Part shown: in pieces, positions 1-9,359 of the stretch | Position numbering within the stretch: position 1 is the stretch's first letter | Layout: each line of letters opens with the position of its first letter | Origin: Pseudohalioglobus sediminis | GTDB lineage: Bacteria; Pseudomonadota; Gammaproteobacteria; Pseudomonadales; Halieaceae | NCBI RefSeq assembly: GCF_008370495.1 | Contig: NZ_VTUX01000007.1 | Location: 62,001 to 126,000, forward strand | Length of the DNA stretch: 64,000 bases | Direction of reading: 5' to 3' | The notes under the pieces: generated by a model | The model's database searches: none | Told to the model about the DNA's origin: nothing | What the model saw: only the letters and a program-made list of their open reading frames with translations | Made by a program: the position numbers and the translations under genes

Positions 1-121
1 GTTCCCCCGCCAGATCGAAGAAACGCCGGTCCGAGCGGCCCTCGCGCTGCCCACAGTGGCCACAGTACTCCCCGGTGAGGGGGTGATAGCAGTTGCGGCA
101 GTGGCGGCGACCCTGGCTCAT
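1..121 (-). CDS. Zinc-ribbon protein, DUF3667-like (N-terminal part only)
   Basis: Only the first 40 codons lie in the window; the gene continues beyond base 1. Reading leftwards from an ATG at 119-121, the product has two CxxC pairs (Cys8/Cys11 and Cys20/Cys23) in the arrangement of a short zinc ribbon. Inner-membrane DUF3667 proteins usually start this way, with the ribbon followed by several transmembrane helices, but the membrane part is not visible here, so the family is a guess from the ribbon. The gene is divergent from avtA, with under 100 bases between the two starts. Confidence 0.55.
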   Translation of the reverse strand, partial: MSQGRRHCRNCYHPLTGEYCGHCGQREGRSDRRFFDLAGE

Positions 122-218
122 GGCGCTTTCCGTTGCGGTTAAATCCTGAGCATATACACTCACTACAGGCGGGGCCACTCTTTGCGCCCGAGAGCAGCAC
201 CACAGCAGCGAGAACAGT

Positions 219-1475
219 TTGAAACTTTCCAACTTCGGCCAGAAATTCGCAGGCACATCCGGCATCGTCGAATTGATGGACGACCTCGGCAGCGCGCTGA
301 ACGAGAATCCGGACATGATTTTCATGGGCGGAGGCAATCCCGGGCGCCTGCTGGAGGTAGAGGCGGTGTTCCAGCAGCGGCTGGAAGCCATCATGGCAGA
401 CCCCGCCCAGCGCCATAGCCTGTTCGGCATCTACCAGTCACCGCAGGGTGACCGCGAGTTCCGCCAGCGGGTGGCGCGCTATTTACAGCAACAGTTCGGC
501 TGGCCGCTCAGCGAACGCAACATCGCGGTGAGCAACGGCAGCCAGTCGGCCTTCTTCGTGCTGTTCAATATGCTCGCCGGCGACATGCCTGACGGCAGCA
601 CCCGGCAGATACACCTGCCGCTGGCACCGGAATACATCGGTTACGCCGATGCCGGCCTGCGCGACAACTTTTTCAGCGCCACCCGGCCCAGCATCGAGCG
701 ACTGGACGAGCACCTGTTCAAATACCACGTGGATTTCTCGCACCTGGACCCGGGTGCGGAGACGGCCGCCCTGTGCATCTCCCGGCCCACCAATCCCACC
801 GGCAATGTGCTGACCGACGACGAGGTCGCGCACCTGGACGAGATTGCCCGCGCAGTGGACGTACCGCTGATCATCGACGGCGCCTACGGCCTGCCCTTCC
901 CCAATATCCTGTTCACCCCCGCCACGCCGCACTGGAACAGCAATACCATCCTGGTGCTGAGCCTGTCCAAACTGGGCCTGCCGGGCGTGCGCACCGGGAT
1001 ACTCGTCGCCGGGGAGGAGGTCATCGAGGCCTTTACCAATGCCAATACCATCGTCAGCCTGGCCTGCGGCACCCTGGGCCCGGCCCTGGCCAAAGCACTC
1101 TTCGACAGCGGCGAGATCGCCAGTATCACCCGCGACTACGTGACCCCGTTTTACCGTGAGCGCTCGCTGCAGGCGGTCGCCTGGTTCAGCGAGGCGCTGG
1201 GCGACCTGCCCTGGCATGTGCACAAACCGGAAGGCGCCATATTCCTGTGGCTGTGGTTCGACGGCCTGCCTATCAGCAGCCGGGCGCTTTACCAGCGCCT
1301 GAAACAGCGCGGCGTGCTGGTGGTGCCGGGCGAGCACTTCTTTGTTGGCGTGACCGATGACTGGCGCCACCGGCAGGAATGTATCCGCGTGTCCTACGCA
1401 CAGGACAGCGCCAAAGTGCGTGAAGGCATCGGCATTATTGCCGAGGAAGTCAGGCGCGCGTACAACGAGGCGTGA
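219..1475 (+). CDS. avtA: Valine--pyruvate aminotransferase
   Basis: A PLP-dependent fold-type I aminotransferase of 418 residues, close to the length of E. coli AvtA. It makes valine from 2-ketoisovalerate using alanine (or the reverse) in the cytoplasm. Visible AvtA hallmarks are GGGNP near residue 37, SNGSQSAFF near 105, APEYIGYADAG near 136, SRPTNPTGN near 188, and the Schiff-base lysine in SLSKLGLPG (Lys251). The start is a TTG at 219; it places the protein flush with the E. coli N-terminus (M-x-x-S-x-F-G-x-K-F), so I prefer it although the ribosome site is weak. It stands alone; the AsmA-like gene begins about 70 bases downstream. Confidence 0.93.
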   Translation: MKLSNFGQKFAGTSGIVELMDDLGSALNENPDMIFMGGGNPGRLLEVEAVFQQRLEAIMADPAQRHSLFGIYQSPQGDREFRQRVARYLQQQFGWPLSERNIAVSNGSQSAFFVLFNMLAGDMPDGSTRQIHLPLAPEYIGYADAGLRDNFFSATRPSIERLDEHLFKYHVDFSHLDPGAETAALCISRPTNPTGNVLTDDEVAHLDEIARAVDVPLIIDGAYGLPFPNILFTPATPHWNSNTILVLSLSKLGLPGVRTGILVAGEEVIEAFTNANTIVSLACGTLGPALAKALFDSGEIASITRDYVTPFYRERSLQAVAWFSEALGDLPWHVHKPEGAIFLWLWFDGLPISSRALYQRLKQRGVLVVPGEHFFVGVTDDWRHRQECIRVSYAQDSAKVREGIGIIAEEVRRAYNEA

Positions 1476-1548
1476 ACAGCCGACAGAACCTGTTCTATGC
1501 TTTCAGGTCATACACTGTGATCCCATATAGATATACCAAGGAAAGACC

Positions 1549-3429
1549 ATGCCCCGCTTGCTGCTCTATATCATCGCTGTACCGCTGGTGCTCATCATTG
1601 CGGCGGCCATCCTTGTCCCCCTGCTGCTGGATGAGGAAAAAATCCTCGCGCTCGCGGCCAGCCAGGTAAAACAACAGACCGGCGCCACACTGAGCGTTAC
1701 CGGGGCTAGCAGCATCAGCCTGCTGCCGCGCCTCGGCGTCAGCCTGGAGCAGGTGTCACTGACCATGCCGGATGAAACACAGGGAGCTATCCAGGCGGCG
1801 GCACTGAACATCGGCGTGCAGGTATTACCCTTGCTGCGGGGCAACGTCGCCATCGACAACATCGCCCTGCGCGGGGTGGTGGCCAGGATTGTCACCGAAC
1901 CGGCGGAGCCACCGGTTGATACCACCACCATGAGCAAAGCCGAGCTGGAGGCGTTTTATGCGCGCCGGCAGGCGAAGCGGGACAAGGACGGTGCTGCCGC
2001 CGGCGCCGATGCGGCGCTGGCAGTCCCGCTTGCCCTGGAGGTCGCCAGCCTGAGCATCACCGATTCACGCCTCGAGATCGGCGAGGCGGGCAGCGAACCG
2101 GATGTGATCACTATCGTTGCCCTCAAGGGCAAGCACCTCAACCTCGATGGCCGCCCCATGCCGCTGCAGGCGACCCTGGTGCTGCCCGGGGAACCACCTG
2201 TGGAGATCGATCTGGACGGCACGGTCACGCTGAGCCAGCAGACACAAAAACTGGGCATTACCGAACTGGCGGTCACGGCTACCGGGGTGCTCGAAAGTGC
2301 CATCAAGCTGTCCACCTCGGGTGAGGTCGACATCAGCCGGCAGATCGCCGACCTGCAGTTGCTGGCCGATATCGGCAGTGCGCGCGCCGAGGGGCAATTG
2401 CGCTACGCCAGCCATGAGAGCCCACAAATCGATGCCACCCTGCAGCTCAACCAGTTCACCCCTGCCCTGCTCGCGCTGGCGGGACCGGACGCGGCCGCCA
2501 GTGAGCCCGCTGGCGGCGTTGACGCGGGCGACGGGGAGGCGGAGGACGTTACCCTGCCCCTCAATGCACTGCGCGCCATGGATACCCGGGCCACGCTCAA
2601 TATTGACGAGGTACTGTGGGGCGCGCACCGCGTAACCGGCCTGGAGGCGAAGTTACGCGTGGTTGATGGCGCCGCCATCCTGCCCCGTGTCACCGGCACG
2701 GTACACGGTGGCAAACTGTCTATGAAGGCCAACCTGAATGCCAGGCAACCGGTGGCAAGGCTGAATACCCAGGGCAGCCTCGAGGGTGTGGATATCAGCG
2801 CGGCCCTGGCCGCCGCCGAGGTGGACCCGATCCTTGCCGGCACCGCCTCACTGACCTGGAAACTGCACGGGCAGGGCAACACCAGCAACCGCCTGGTCAA
2901 CACCCTGCGCGGCCCCATCGACCTGCAGACCGAGAACGCGGTACTGCAGGACATGGGTGTGGAAAAGATGCTGTGCGAAGCCGTGGCGCTGGTCAACCAG
3001 GAGGCGCTGAGCAGCGAATTCCCCGAGGACAGCGCCTTCGAGGCGCTGTCGGTCAACATTGAAATGGGCCAGGGCAAGGCCACGCTGAAACCCCTGCGCG
3101 CCAAACTTGCTGACATGCGCTTGCTCGGCAAGGGAGCGCTGGACATCAACAGTATGGATTTCGACGTCACTTTTACCGCGAAACTGCTACCCGGCCTGGC
3201 CAAACGCGACCCGGCCTGCCGCGTCAACGAGCGCATCATGGCGATCGACTGGCCGGTGTCCTGCAAGGGTAATGTGACCGGCGAGCCCGGTGACTGGTGC
3301 GCCGTCGACAGCGGTGACATCGTCGAGGACCTGGCCGAATACGAACTCAAGCGCAAGGCGCAGAAAGAGGTCGAGGAGAAGTTCGGCGAGGAAGCCGGCG
3401 AGGTGCTGAAGAAACTGCTGGGGAACTAG
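1549..3429 (+). CDS. AsmA family protein
   Basis: A 626-residue AsmA-like protein. One N-terminal transmembrane helix (residues about 4-27) is followed by a long beta-rich periplasmic region with the AsmA start pattern (LDEEKILALAASQVKQQTG). AsmA/TamB-superfamily proteins are thought to be bridge-like proteins acting in lipid transport to, and homeostasis of, the outer membrane. The C-terminal third carries the conserved AsmA_2-type region with cysteines near DPACRVNER and PVSCKGN, and a charged amphipathic end. A good ribosome site (AAGGAAAG) precedes the ATG. Acidic and alanine-rich stretches (about residues 145-165 and 320-340) look like linkers. The exact client lipid cannot be told from sequence. 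Confidence 0.85.
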   Translation: MPRLLLYIIAVPLVLIIAAAILVPLLLDEEKILALAASQVKQQTGATLSVTGASSISLLPRLGVSLEQVSLTMPDETQGAIQAAALNIGVQVLPLLRGNVAIDNIALRGVVARIVTEPAEPPVDTTTMSKAELEAFYARRQAKRDKDGAAAGADAALAVPLALEVASLSITDSRLEIGEAGSEPDVITIVALKGKHLNLDGRPMPLQATLVLPGEPPVEIDLDGTVTLSQQTQKLGITELAVTATGVLESAIKLSTSGEVDISRQIADLQLLADIGSARAEGQLRYASHESPQIDATLQLNQFTPALLALAGPDAAASEPAGGVDAGDGEAEDVTLPLNALRAMDTRATLNIDEVLWGAHRVTGLEAKLRVVDGAAILPRVTGTVHGGKLSMKANLNARQPVARLNTQGSLEGVDISAALAAAEVDPILAGTASLTWKLHGQGNTSNRLVNTLRGPIDLQTENAVLQDMGVEKMLCEAVALVNQEALSSEFPEDSAFEALSVNIEMGQGKATLKPLRAKLADMRLLGKGALDINSMDFDVTFTAKLLPGLAKRDPACRVNERIMAIDWPVSCKGNVTGEPGDWCAVDSGDIVEDLAEYELKRKAQKEVEEKFGEEAGEVLKKLLGN

Positions 3430-3458
3430 GCCTTTGCGAACTGCCCGAGGCCATGCCT

Positions 3459-4541
3459 TCAGTGCAAGGCCTTGAGCGACTTGCGGTAAGCGGCCGGCGC
3501 GAGCCCCGTCTCCCTGCGAAAGGCGCGGGCAAAATTGGAATCGTCGGTGTAGGCCAACTCCGCCGCGAGTTCCGCCACAGATATTTCCGAGTTAGCCAGC
3601 CAATCTCGCGCGTGCCGCATCCGCAGCGCGGTCAGGAGGCTCGAGAAACTCGTCCCCGACTCAGCCAGTCGCCGCTGGAACTGGCGTCGGCTCATGCCCG
3701 CCGCTTCAGCGGCAATATCGATGCTGGTGATACCTTCCCCAAGCAATGCCTCAAGCAGACGCTCCGCCGAGCCGGCAAAGCTCGTCGGAAACAGCGGCGG
3801 CGGAGCGCCAACTGTGCCGGCAGCTTGCCCTGGCCGCGTGATGGATGCGGCATTGGGTAAGCAAAGGGTTTCTCGCGGCAGCGTAAAATAGGAATGGGGC
3901 AGACCGTAGCGCACCCGGCCCGGAAACTGTGCAGCGCGGCTACCTAACAATGCGTCCGTGCCCCGGCGCAGGCCGATTTCATCTGGCCACCAGTCCGCGC
4001 CGAGCATTTTCTGCAACGTGCCAATGGTCACCATCAGCACGTAGCTATCGGCCACCGCCCCACCAATCCCCGCGCATTCAGCCAGCACCTGGTTGACCCG
4101 TATCGACGTGCCTTCTGAGGCCAGCCAGATACTGAGGCCCTGGTTCTCCATGGTGGTGACGCGACTGGCACCGGTGACCAGGTACTCGCGCACCGTGGCG
4201 GCGAGCTGCAGGGTCTGGCCGTAGCCACCCAGGCTGAACGATGTTACACGGGCCGCTGCCTGGGGACCGAGATCGGACATATCCTCATGTCGTGCGACCA
4301 GTTCCAGGAAGCGATAAGTGGACGGCAGACTGATAAGCCCTGCGGGCTTTGCCAACTCACGCTGGGGCACTCGCGCGCGATCCAGCCATCGCCCCGTCTG
4401 CACCCCGGCATGATCGAGAAAACCCAGAATGGGTTGTAGCGACCCTGCGCGCATCAAGGGTATCGGTGGCGATAGCACACGCTTTCGGGCGAAGCCCCTG
4501 TCTGTTTTTTGAGCCAAATCAACACTTCCCAAAGTAGTCAC
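3459..4541 (-). CDS. AraC-family transcriptional regulator with arabinose-binding-like N-domain
   Basis: A 330-360 residue regulator. The N-terminal two thirds match the ligand-sensing domain of the OruR/ArgR-like AraC group (start pattern LQPILGFLDHAGV, then ARVPQRELAKP). The C-terminus has a double helix-turn-helix, with SVAELAAELAYTDDSNFARAF as the second recognition helix region. The reading frame opens with a GTG at 4541; an ATG at 4454 would give a 331-residue protein of more usual length and is a real alternative. It converges with the AsmA-like gene and is divergent from the beta-barrel/DUF1254 genes, so it probably controls that set; this is inferred from position only. Confidence 0.85.
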   Translation of the reverse strand: MTTLGSVDLAQKTDRGFARKRVLSPPIPLMRAGSLQPILGFLDHAGVQTGRWLDRARVPQRELAKPAGLISLPSTYRFLELVARHEDMSDLGPQAAARVTSFSLGGYGQTLQLAATVREYLVTGASRVTTMENQGLSIWLASEGTSIRVNQVLAECAGIGGAVADSYVLMVTIGTLQKMLGADWWPDEIGLRRGTDALLGSRAAQFPGRVRYGLPHSYFTLPRETLCLPNAASITRPGQAAGTVGAPPPLFPTSFAGSAERLLEALLGEGITSIDIAAEAAGMSRRQFQRRLAESGTSFSSLLTALRMRHARDWLANSEISVAELAAELAYTDDSNFARAFRRETGLAPAAYRKSLKALH

Positions 4542-4805
4542 ACATTAGGGCTGGTCAAAGCCGTCATCTGGCACGAATTGACCGGAAAGCACTATAGCTT
4601 TGTACCATACTTGCGGCGCAAAACCATTGATTCATTGATGTCAGGCCGCAAGGCTGGCAGTTCGGATTGACATGGTCGTCCTGGCTGAATCCCAGTCTCC
4701 GCTCACCCTGGTGGCTCAGCAATCGTTGACACGGGCTGGCTATCCGCATGCCGGCAGAGCAAAAAGACGCATGGTAAGGCACTCTAAATGTTCAGGAGAC
4801 TATTG

Positions 4806-5597
4806 ATGTACAAGCCTTTTCTGGTATTCACGCTGCTGGCTCTGCCGCTTGTCTCAAGCGCCAATGACAGCAGCGCCGACCTCGCACAGGAACTGACCAA
4901 TCCCATCGCCGACCTGATCACGGTGCCGATCCAGATGAACATAGACCGGGACATCGGTCCGGCCGATGGCACCAAGATCACCACCAACGTGCAACCGGTG
5001 ATTCCCTTCGACATCAACGAGGACTGGGGCCTGATCACCCGCACCATCGTGCCGGTGATCCACCAGGACGACGTCTTCGCCGGCAAAGGCTCGCAGTTCG
5101 GGCTGGGTGATATCAACATGAGCCTGTTCTTCTCACCGAAACAGCCCACGGCCAGCGGCATCACCTGGGGCGCGGGCCCTGTCGTCCTGCTGCCTACGGC
5201 AACCGACTCCAAGCTGGGCGCCAAGAAATGGGGCGCTGGCCCGGCCGCGGTTGGGCTGGTGCTGAGAGGCCCGTGGACGGTCGGCATGCTGGCCAATCAT
5301 ATCTGGTCGTTCGCCGGCGACGACGATCGCCCGGACATCAACAACACCTTCGTCCAGCCCTTCGCGGCCTACACCTGGCCGAGCGCCTGGACCGCATCGC
5401 TGCAGACCGAGACCAGCTACAACTGGGAAAGCGAGCAATGGTCGGTGCCGGTCAATGTCGCACTCTCCAGGCTCGTCATGTTCGGTAGGCTGCCGGTCAG
5501 CCTGCAGGGCGGTGTCGGCTACTGGCTCGAGTCCCCCGACAGCGGGCCCGAGGGTTTCCGTTTCCGCCTGCAGGCGAACATCGTGTTACCGAGGTAA
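4806..5597 (+). CDS. Predicted outer-membrane beta-barrel protein (transporter-like)
   Basis: A protein of 263 residues with a clear signal peptide (about residues 1-20, cleavage after VSSA-N) and alternating beta-strand texture to the end, resembling the 'MetA-pathway of phenol degradation'-type putative barrels. The ATG at 4806 is preferred over one at 4788 because a CAGGAG ribosome site lies just upstream of 4806 and because the shorter protein starts directly with the signal peptide. It heads a probable unit with the two DUF1254 genes downstream (75 bases to the next ATG). Its substrate, if it is a channel, is unknown. Confidence 0.75.
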   Translation: MYKPFLVFTLLALPLVSSANDSSADLAQELTNPIADLITVPIQMNIDRDIGPADGTKITTNVQPVIPFDINEDWGLITRTIVPVIHQDDVFAGKGSQFGLGDINMSLFFSPKQPTASGITWGAGPVVLLPTATDSKLGAKKWGAGPAAVGLVLRGPWTVGMLANHIWSFAGDDDRPDINNTFVQPFAAYTWPSAWTASLQTETSYNWESEQWSVPVNVALSRLVMFGRLPVSLQGGVGYWLESPDSGPEGFRFRLQANIVLPR

Positions 5598-5672
5598 AGC
5601 GCTGATTCCTTGGTGCAGTCCAGTTTGTTTTCCAACCAGGCTTATCGAACCGATCTAGAAGGAGCACGCCCA

Positions 5673-7091
5673 ATGAAGCATTTCAACGCACTTAAGATCA
5701 TCATCTGCATAACAGCGGCGATCGCCATCGGCGGATGCCAGAATACGACCGCAGCCGAAGCGGTCGCCCTCACGCCGGGGGATGCCCGCGCCATCGCCAA
5801 AGAGGCCTACCTCTACGCCAATCCGATGGTGGACAACTACCGCGTCTTCTATGGCTCCTTCGTGGACGAGACGGATCCGGAATACAAGACGCCGATCAAC
5901 CAGCTCGTTAACCTGGCGCGGGTCTACACGCACGAGGACCGGGCCGTGCAGACGCCAAATTCGGACACCCCGTATAGCTGGCTGGCCCTGGACCTGCGCG
6001 CGGAACCCTTTGTGTTGACGGTGCCGCCGATTGAAAAGCGACGCTATTTCAGCATCCAGCTCATCGATCTCTACACCCACAACTTTGCCTACATCGGCAG
6101 CCGGGCTACCGGCAACGATGGCGGACATTTCCTGATCGCGGGGCCTGGATGGCAGGGTGAAGTACCGCAGGGCATCAGCAAAGTGATTCGGGCGGAAACG
6201 GAGCTGGTGATCGCCATCTACCGGACGCAACTGTTCAATCCGGCCGACATGGAGAAGGTGAAAGCCATTCAGGCCGCTTACGAGGTGCAGCCATTATCCG
6301 CGTTTCTCGACCGGCCAGCGCCCGAAGCCGCACCCGCCATCGACTTCATCGCGCCGTTGACGCGCGAGCAGATCATCCGGTCGCCCGAGGTATTCAAACA
6401 GTTGAATTTCGTGCTCCAGTTCGCCCCCATTCACCCCTCCGAGGAGGAACTGATGGCGCGTTTTGGCCGACTCGGGATCGGTGCCGGTAAGACCTTCGAT
6501 TGGGACGCATTCTCGCCCGATGTCCAGGAGGCCATCGGGCAGGGCATGGCCGATGCCTGGGGCGACTTCGCGGCGGCGAAGGCGCGGGCCGATGCGGGCG
6601 AGGTCGGTTCCGGAGACGTATTCGGCACCAGGCAGCATCTGCAGAACAACTATCTCTACCGCATGACCGGCGCCGTTCTGGGCATCTGGGGCAACAGCGA
6701 GGCGGAGGCGATCTATCCGTCCTACTACGTGGACACCAAAGGGCAGAAACTGGACGGCGTTCACCGCTATACCCTGCGCTTTGCCCCGGGCGAGTTGCCG
6801 CCCGTCCATTCGTTCTGGTCTCTGACCATGTACGAATTGCCGGAGAGCCTGCTGGTGGAAAACCCCATCAACCGTTACCTGCTTAACTCACCGATGCTCG
6901 ATGATTTCGTGCGAGACGATGACGGCGGGATTACGCTCTACCTGCAGCACGACTCGCCGGGTGACGACCTGGAACCCAACTGGCTGCCGGCTCCGAAGGG
7001 GCCGTTCTCCACCGTCATGCGTCTCTACTGGCCGAAAGAAGAAGCCCTGGACGGGACCTGGAAGCTGCCGCAGCTGGAACGAGTCGAGTAA
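5673..7091 (+). CDS. DUF1254/DUF1214 lipoprotein
   Basis: A 472-residue protein with an N-terminal DUF1254 domain (hallmark VQTPNSDTPYSW near residue 100, then the YFSIQLIDLYTHNFAYIG strand) and a C-terminal DUF1214 domain (VHRYTLRFAPGELPPVHSFW, later LYLQHDSPG). The start at 5673 has an AAGGAG ribosome site and gives a lipoprotein signal ending in IGGC (Cys at about residue 23), so it is probably anchored in the envelope. No enzymatic activity is established for the family; paralogues are common in marine and hydrocarbon-degrading bacteria. A second, shorter family member follows 37 bases downstream, presumably in one transcript. Confidence 0.85.
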   Translation: MKHFNALKIIICITAAIAIGGCQNTTAAEAVALTPGDARAIAKEAYLYANPMVDNYRVFYGSFVDETDPEYKTPINQLVNLARVYTHEDRAVQTPNSDTPYSWLALDLRAEPFVLTVPPIEKRRYFSIQLIDLYTHNFAYIGSRATGNDGGHFLIAGPGWQGEVPQGISKVIRAETELVIAIYRTQLFNPADMEKVKAIQAAYEVQPLSAFLDRPAPEAAPAIDFIAPLTREQIIRSPEVFKQLNFVLQFAPIHPSEEELMARFGRLGIGAGKTFDWDAFSPDVQEAIGQGMADAWGDFAAAKARADAGEVGSGDVFGTRQHLQNNYLYRMTGAVLGIWGNSEAEAIYPSYYVDTKGQKLDGVHRYTLRFAPGELPPVHSFWSLTMYELPESLLVENPINRYLLNSPMLDDFVRDDDGGITLYLQHDSPGDDLEPNWLPAPKGPFSTVMRLYWPKEEALDGTWKLPQLERVE

Positions 7092-7128
7092 TGCATACGC
7101 CAACGAGAATCACCACGAGGAAAAGCTC

Positions 7129-8127
7129 ATGAAAAAGCTACTTTTGACAGCACTGTTGCTCCCGGGCCTCGCGTTCGCCGAGGACATCACCATCCAGAAC
7201 CTGATGCGCGCCGAATCCGACACCATGTTCCGTTTGAGCATGAAGCAAAACAACATCGGCATCGGCGAGCTCTTCCACGAGCGCGAGGTCGCCTCCGCCA
7301 ACGCACCGCAGACGGTGATCCGGCCCAACCAGGACACCCTGTACTCCGCCGCAATCGCCGACCTGTCGAAGCCGGTGACCGTGACGCTGCCGCAAGGGGA
7401 CAAGCGATTTCAGTCAGTGCTGGTGATAAGCCAGGACCACTACAATTTCGCCTATGCATCGCCCGGCAGCTATGAGCTGACCGAGGACGAGGTCGGCACG
7501 CGCTTCGCGATGCTGCTGTTCCGCACCTTCGTCGACGCGGGTGATCCCGACGATGCCGCGCGAGCACACGCGGTGCAGGACGGCATCGTCGTCGAGGGCG
7601 GTGGCAAGGGCCCCTTCGAGGCTCCGGACTGGGATCTCGAGACCCTCGCCGCGGCGCGCAAGGCGGTCAACGACCTCGCCGCGGCCGTCGGCCTTGAATC
7701 CAGCACGTCCTTTGGCCGACGCGGCGAGATAGACCCGCTTGGCCACCTGATCGGCATGGCTGGCTGGGCCGGGCAACCGGCCAGGATGGCGGAAGGCATC
7801 GTCGACAGCGTCGATCTGAACGACGGCGAAACGCCCCACGTGGTCAAGGTCCGTGACGTGCCGGTGGACGCCTTCTGGTCGATAACGGTCTACGATGCCG
7901 ACGGCTTCCTCGCACCCAACGAACTCAACCGCAACAGCTACAACAACACCTCGGCCACGCCGAACGACGATGGCTCGTTCACGATCCATTTCGGTGCCTG
8001 CGAGGACGGGCGGATCAACTGCATCCCGATCACGGCCGAATGGAGCTACACGATCCGCCTCTACCAGCCGCGCGAGGAGATCCTCGACGGCAGCTGGACC
8101 TTCCCGGCCATCGTGCCGGCGGACTGA
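7129..8127 (+). CDS. DUF1254/DUF1214 periplasmic protein
   Basis: A 332-residue relative of the preceding protein, with a short Sec signal peptide (cleaved after LAFA). It carries the DUF1254 mark VIRPNQDTLYSAA, the segment VISQDHYNFAY and, in the C-terminal DUF1214 part, DVPVDAFWSITVYDADGFL and ITAEWSYTIRLYQPREEILDG. The ATG at 7129 follows a GAGGAAA ribosome site. Unlike its neighbour it lacks a lipobox and should be soluble in the periplasm. Function unknown. The degraded family member just downstream on the other strand suggests that gene duplication or transfer has been active here. Confidence 0.85.
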   Translation: MKKLLLTALLLPGLAFAEDITIQNLMRAESDTMFRLSMKQNNIGIGELFHEREVASANAPQTVIRPNQDTLYSAAIADLSKPVTVTLPQGDKRFQSVLVISQDHYNFAYASPGSYELTEDEVGTRFAMLLFRTFVDAGDPDDAARAHAVQDGIVVEGGGKGPFEAPDWDLETLAAARKAVNDLAAAVGLESSTSFGRRGEIDPLGHLIGMAGWAGQPARMAEGIVDSVDLNDGETPHVVKVRDVPVDAFWSITVYDADGFLAPNELNRNSYNNTSATPNDDGSFTIHFGACEDGRINCIPITAEWSYTIRLYQPREEILDGSWTFPAIVPAD

Positions 8128-8400
8128 ACTGCGTCGGTAGCGCCCGGAATGGCAAGAGCGCATTGAGCCGTTCGACCAGCTCCTGGACGAGGCGGCCTCG
8201 ATCGTCATCTGGTCCTGGATGGCATTGATTACCTTCACGTCCTCAGGATCATCCGCGTCTACCAGCGCGCGCATCTAGACGATCACATAAGGCGTATCCA
8301 AGGTATCCATGTTGAGTGCGTAAGTGCTGCCACCATGGAAAACCTTATTAATGAAGTGATCCTGGTTGACGATCATCGCGGACATTTACCAGATGACGGA
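8128..8400 (-). pseudogene. Remnant of a third DUF1254 gene
   Basis: Read leftwards, bases 8385-8278 encode MSAMIVNQDHFINKVF and onward to TPYVIV; then comes an in-frame TAG (8277-8275), then MRALVDADDPEDVKVINAIQ and QDQMTIEAA down to about 8191. This lines up with the intact neighbour's segment VLVISQDHYNFAYASPGS through FRTFVDAGDPDDAARAHAVQ to VVEGG. A second in-frame stop (TAA, 8388-8386) sits just before the first block. There is no intact frame, start or C-terminus, so it is a broken internal fragment, opposite in direction to the two living paralogues. A shifted frame near 8130-8190 may continue the homology, but that part is uncertain. Confidence 0.65.
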
Positions 8401-8469
8401 GCTTTTGCACGTGAAAAGGCCCGTATACTGAGTTAGCATGCGCAACTCATATTCAAGCACAAGAAGGTT

Positions 8470-9303
8470 ATGTCGATGCGTTCCAGCGTCACCTTGCTCG
8501 CAGGCCTGTTTGGCCTGGTTTCCGTCGCCGCCCTGGCCGAAGACGATGTGGCGTCACGCTTCTTCACCGCCAAGCACGTTATCGGCATTGGCGCTGCCCA
8601 TCAGGAGGCCGACGCTGCCATCCGCGCCAGCGTCGCCAACCTGCCGGAGGTGGAAGTTGACCTCGACGACCTGGGCATGGGAGACGATTACACCAGCTGG
8701 TCGCTGGAATACCGCTGGCGGTTTGCACCCAAGTGGATGTTGTCGGCCATGGCCTACACCTTCGATGAAGACGGTCGTCGCGGCGTGGAGCGCGATTTCA
8801 ACTTCGACGGCGTGGTGTTCAAGGCCGGCGCCTCGGTGGACACCGAGCTCAGTATCGACACCTACATTGTCGACGTGGTCTACGAGGTCTACCAGAGCGA
8901 GCAGCTGGAAATCATGCTCGGCGGCGGGCTGCACGCCTTCGACCTGGAGACGAGCATTACCGGGCGCGCGTTTATCGGCGATATCGAGCGGGAGCGCACC
9001 ACCGGCACCAGCGAGCTGTTGGCGCCCCTGCCCAACCTGCGAGCGCAGGCCCTGTACCAGATCAGTGACCACTGGGGCGCCTATATTGCCGCGGGCTGGC
9101 TCAGCGCCAGCTATGAAGATTTCGACGGCGACTTCGCCTACCTCCACGCCCGCGCCGGCTACTGGTTCAATGAGCACTGGGCCGCCTCCCTGGGCTACCA
9201 GTGGGTCGATATCGACCTGACCCAGGAAAAGTCCCGGGATCGTGAAACGCAACTGGATGCCACATTCCGGGGACCCACGCTGCAGTTGCTGTATCGTTTT
9301 TAA
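8470..9303 (+). CDS. Outer-membrane beta-barrel protein, OmpA-barrel-like
   Basis: A 277-residue exported protein with a Sec signal peptide (about residues 1-23, ending VAALA-ED). It has repeated amphipathic strands rich in aromatic residues and a terminal phenylalanine (LLYRF), the usual end of an outer-membrane barrel. An AAGAAGG ribosome site precedes the ATG. Conserved-looking strands include WSLEYRWRFAPKWML and ARAGYWFNEHWAASLGYQWV, giving about eight strands by eye. No enzyme motif is visible. The pseudogene region lies directly upstream, so this gene probably has its own promoter. Confidence 0.7.
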   Translation: MSMRSSVTLLAGLFGLVSVAALAEDDVASRFFTAKHVIGIGAAHQEADAAIRASVANLPEVEVDLDDLGMGDDYTSWSLEYRWRFAPKWMLSAMAYTFDEDGRRGVERDFNFDGVVFKAGASVDTELSIDTYIVDVVYEVYQSEQLEIMLGGGLHAFDLETSITGRAFIGDIERERTTGTSELLAPLPNLRAQALYQISDHWGAYIAAGWLSASYEDFDGDFAYLHARAGYWFNEHWAASLGYQWVDIDLTQEKSRDRETQLDATFRGPTLQLLYRF

Positions 9304-9359
9304 ACGTGGTTCAGCGGCGACAGGCCGGCCACGTTGCCGGCCCGTTGCGCGTCAAAACA

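Noticed and set aside
483-1370. Long minus-strand frame opposite avtA (295 codons)
   Set aside because: Shadow of the AvtA gene: GC-rich third positions keep the opposite frame open, and its translation has no domain-like texture.
4564-4782. 72-codon minus-strand frame upstream of the beta-barrel gene
   Set aside because: Cys/Ser/Arg-rich with no conserved feature; lies in the divergent promoter region of the AraC-type regulator.
7414-8274. Minus-strand frame of 286 codons opposite the second DUF1254 gene
   Set aside because: Only its first ~28 codons (8274-8191) are real homology to DUF1254, belonging to the pseudogene; the rest is antisense to the intact gene.
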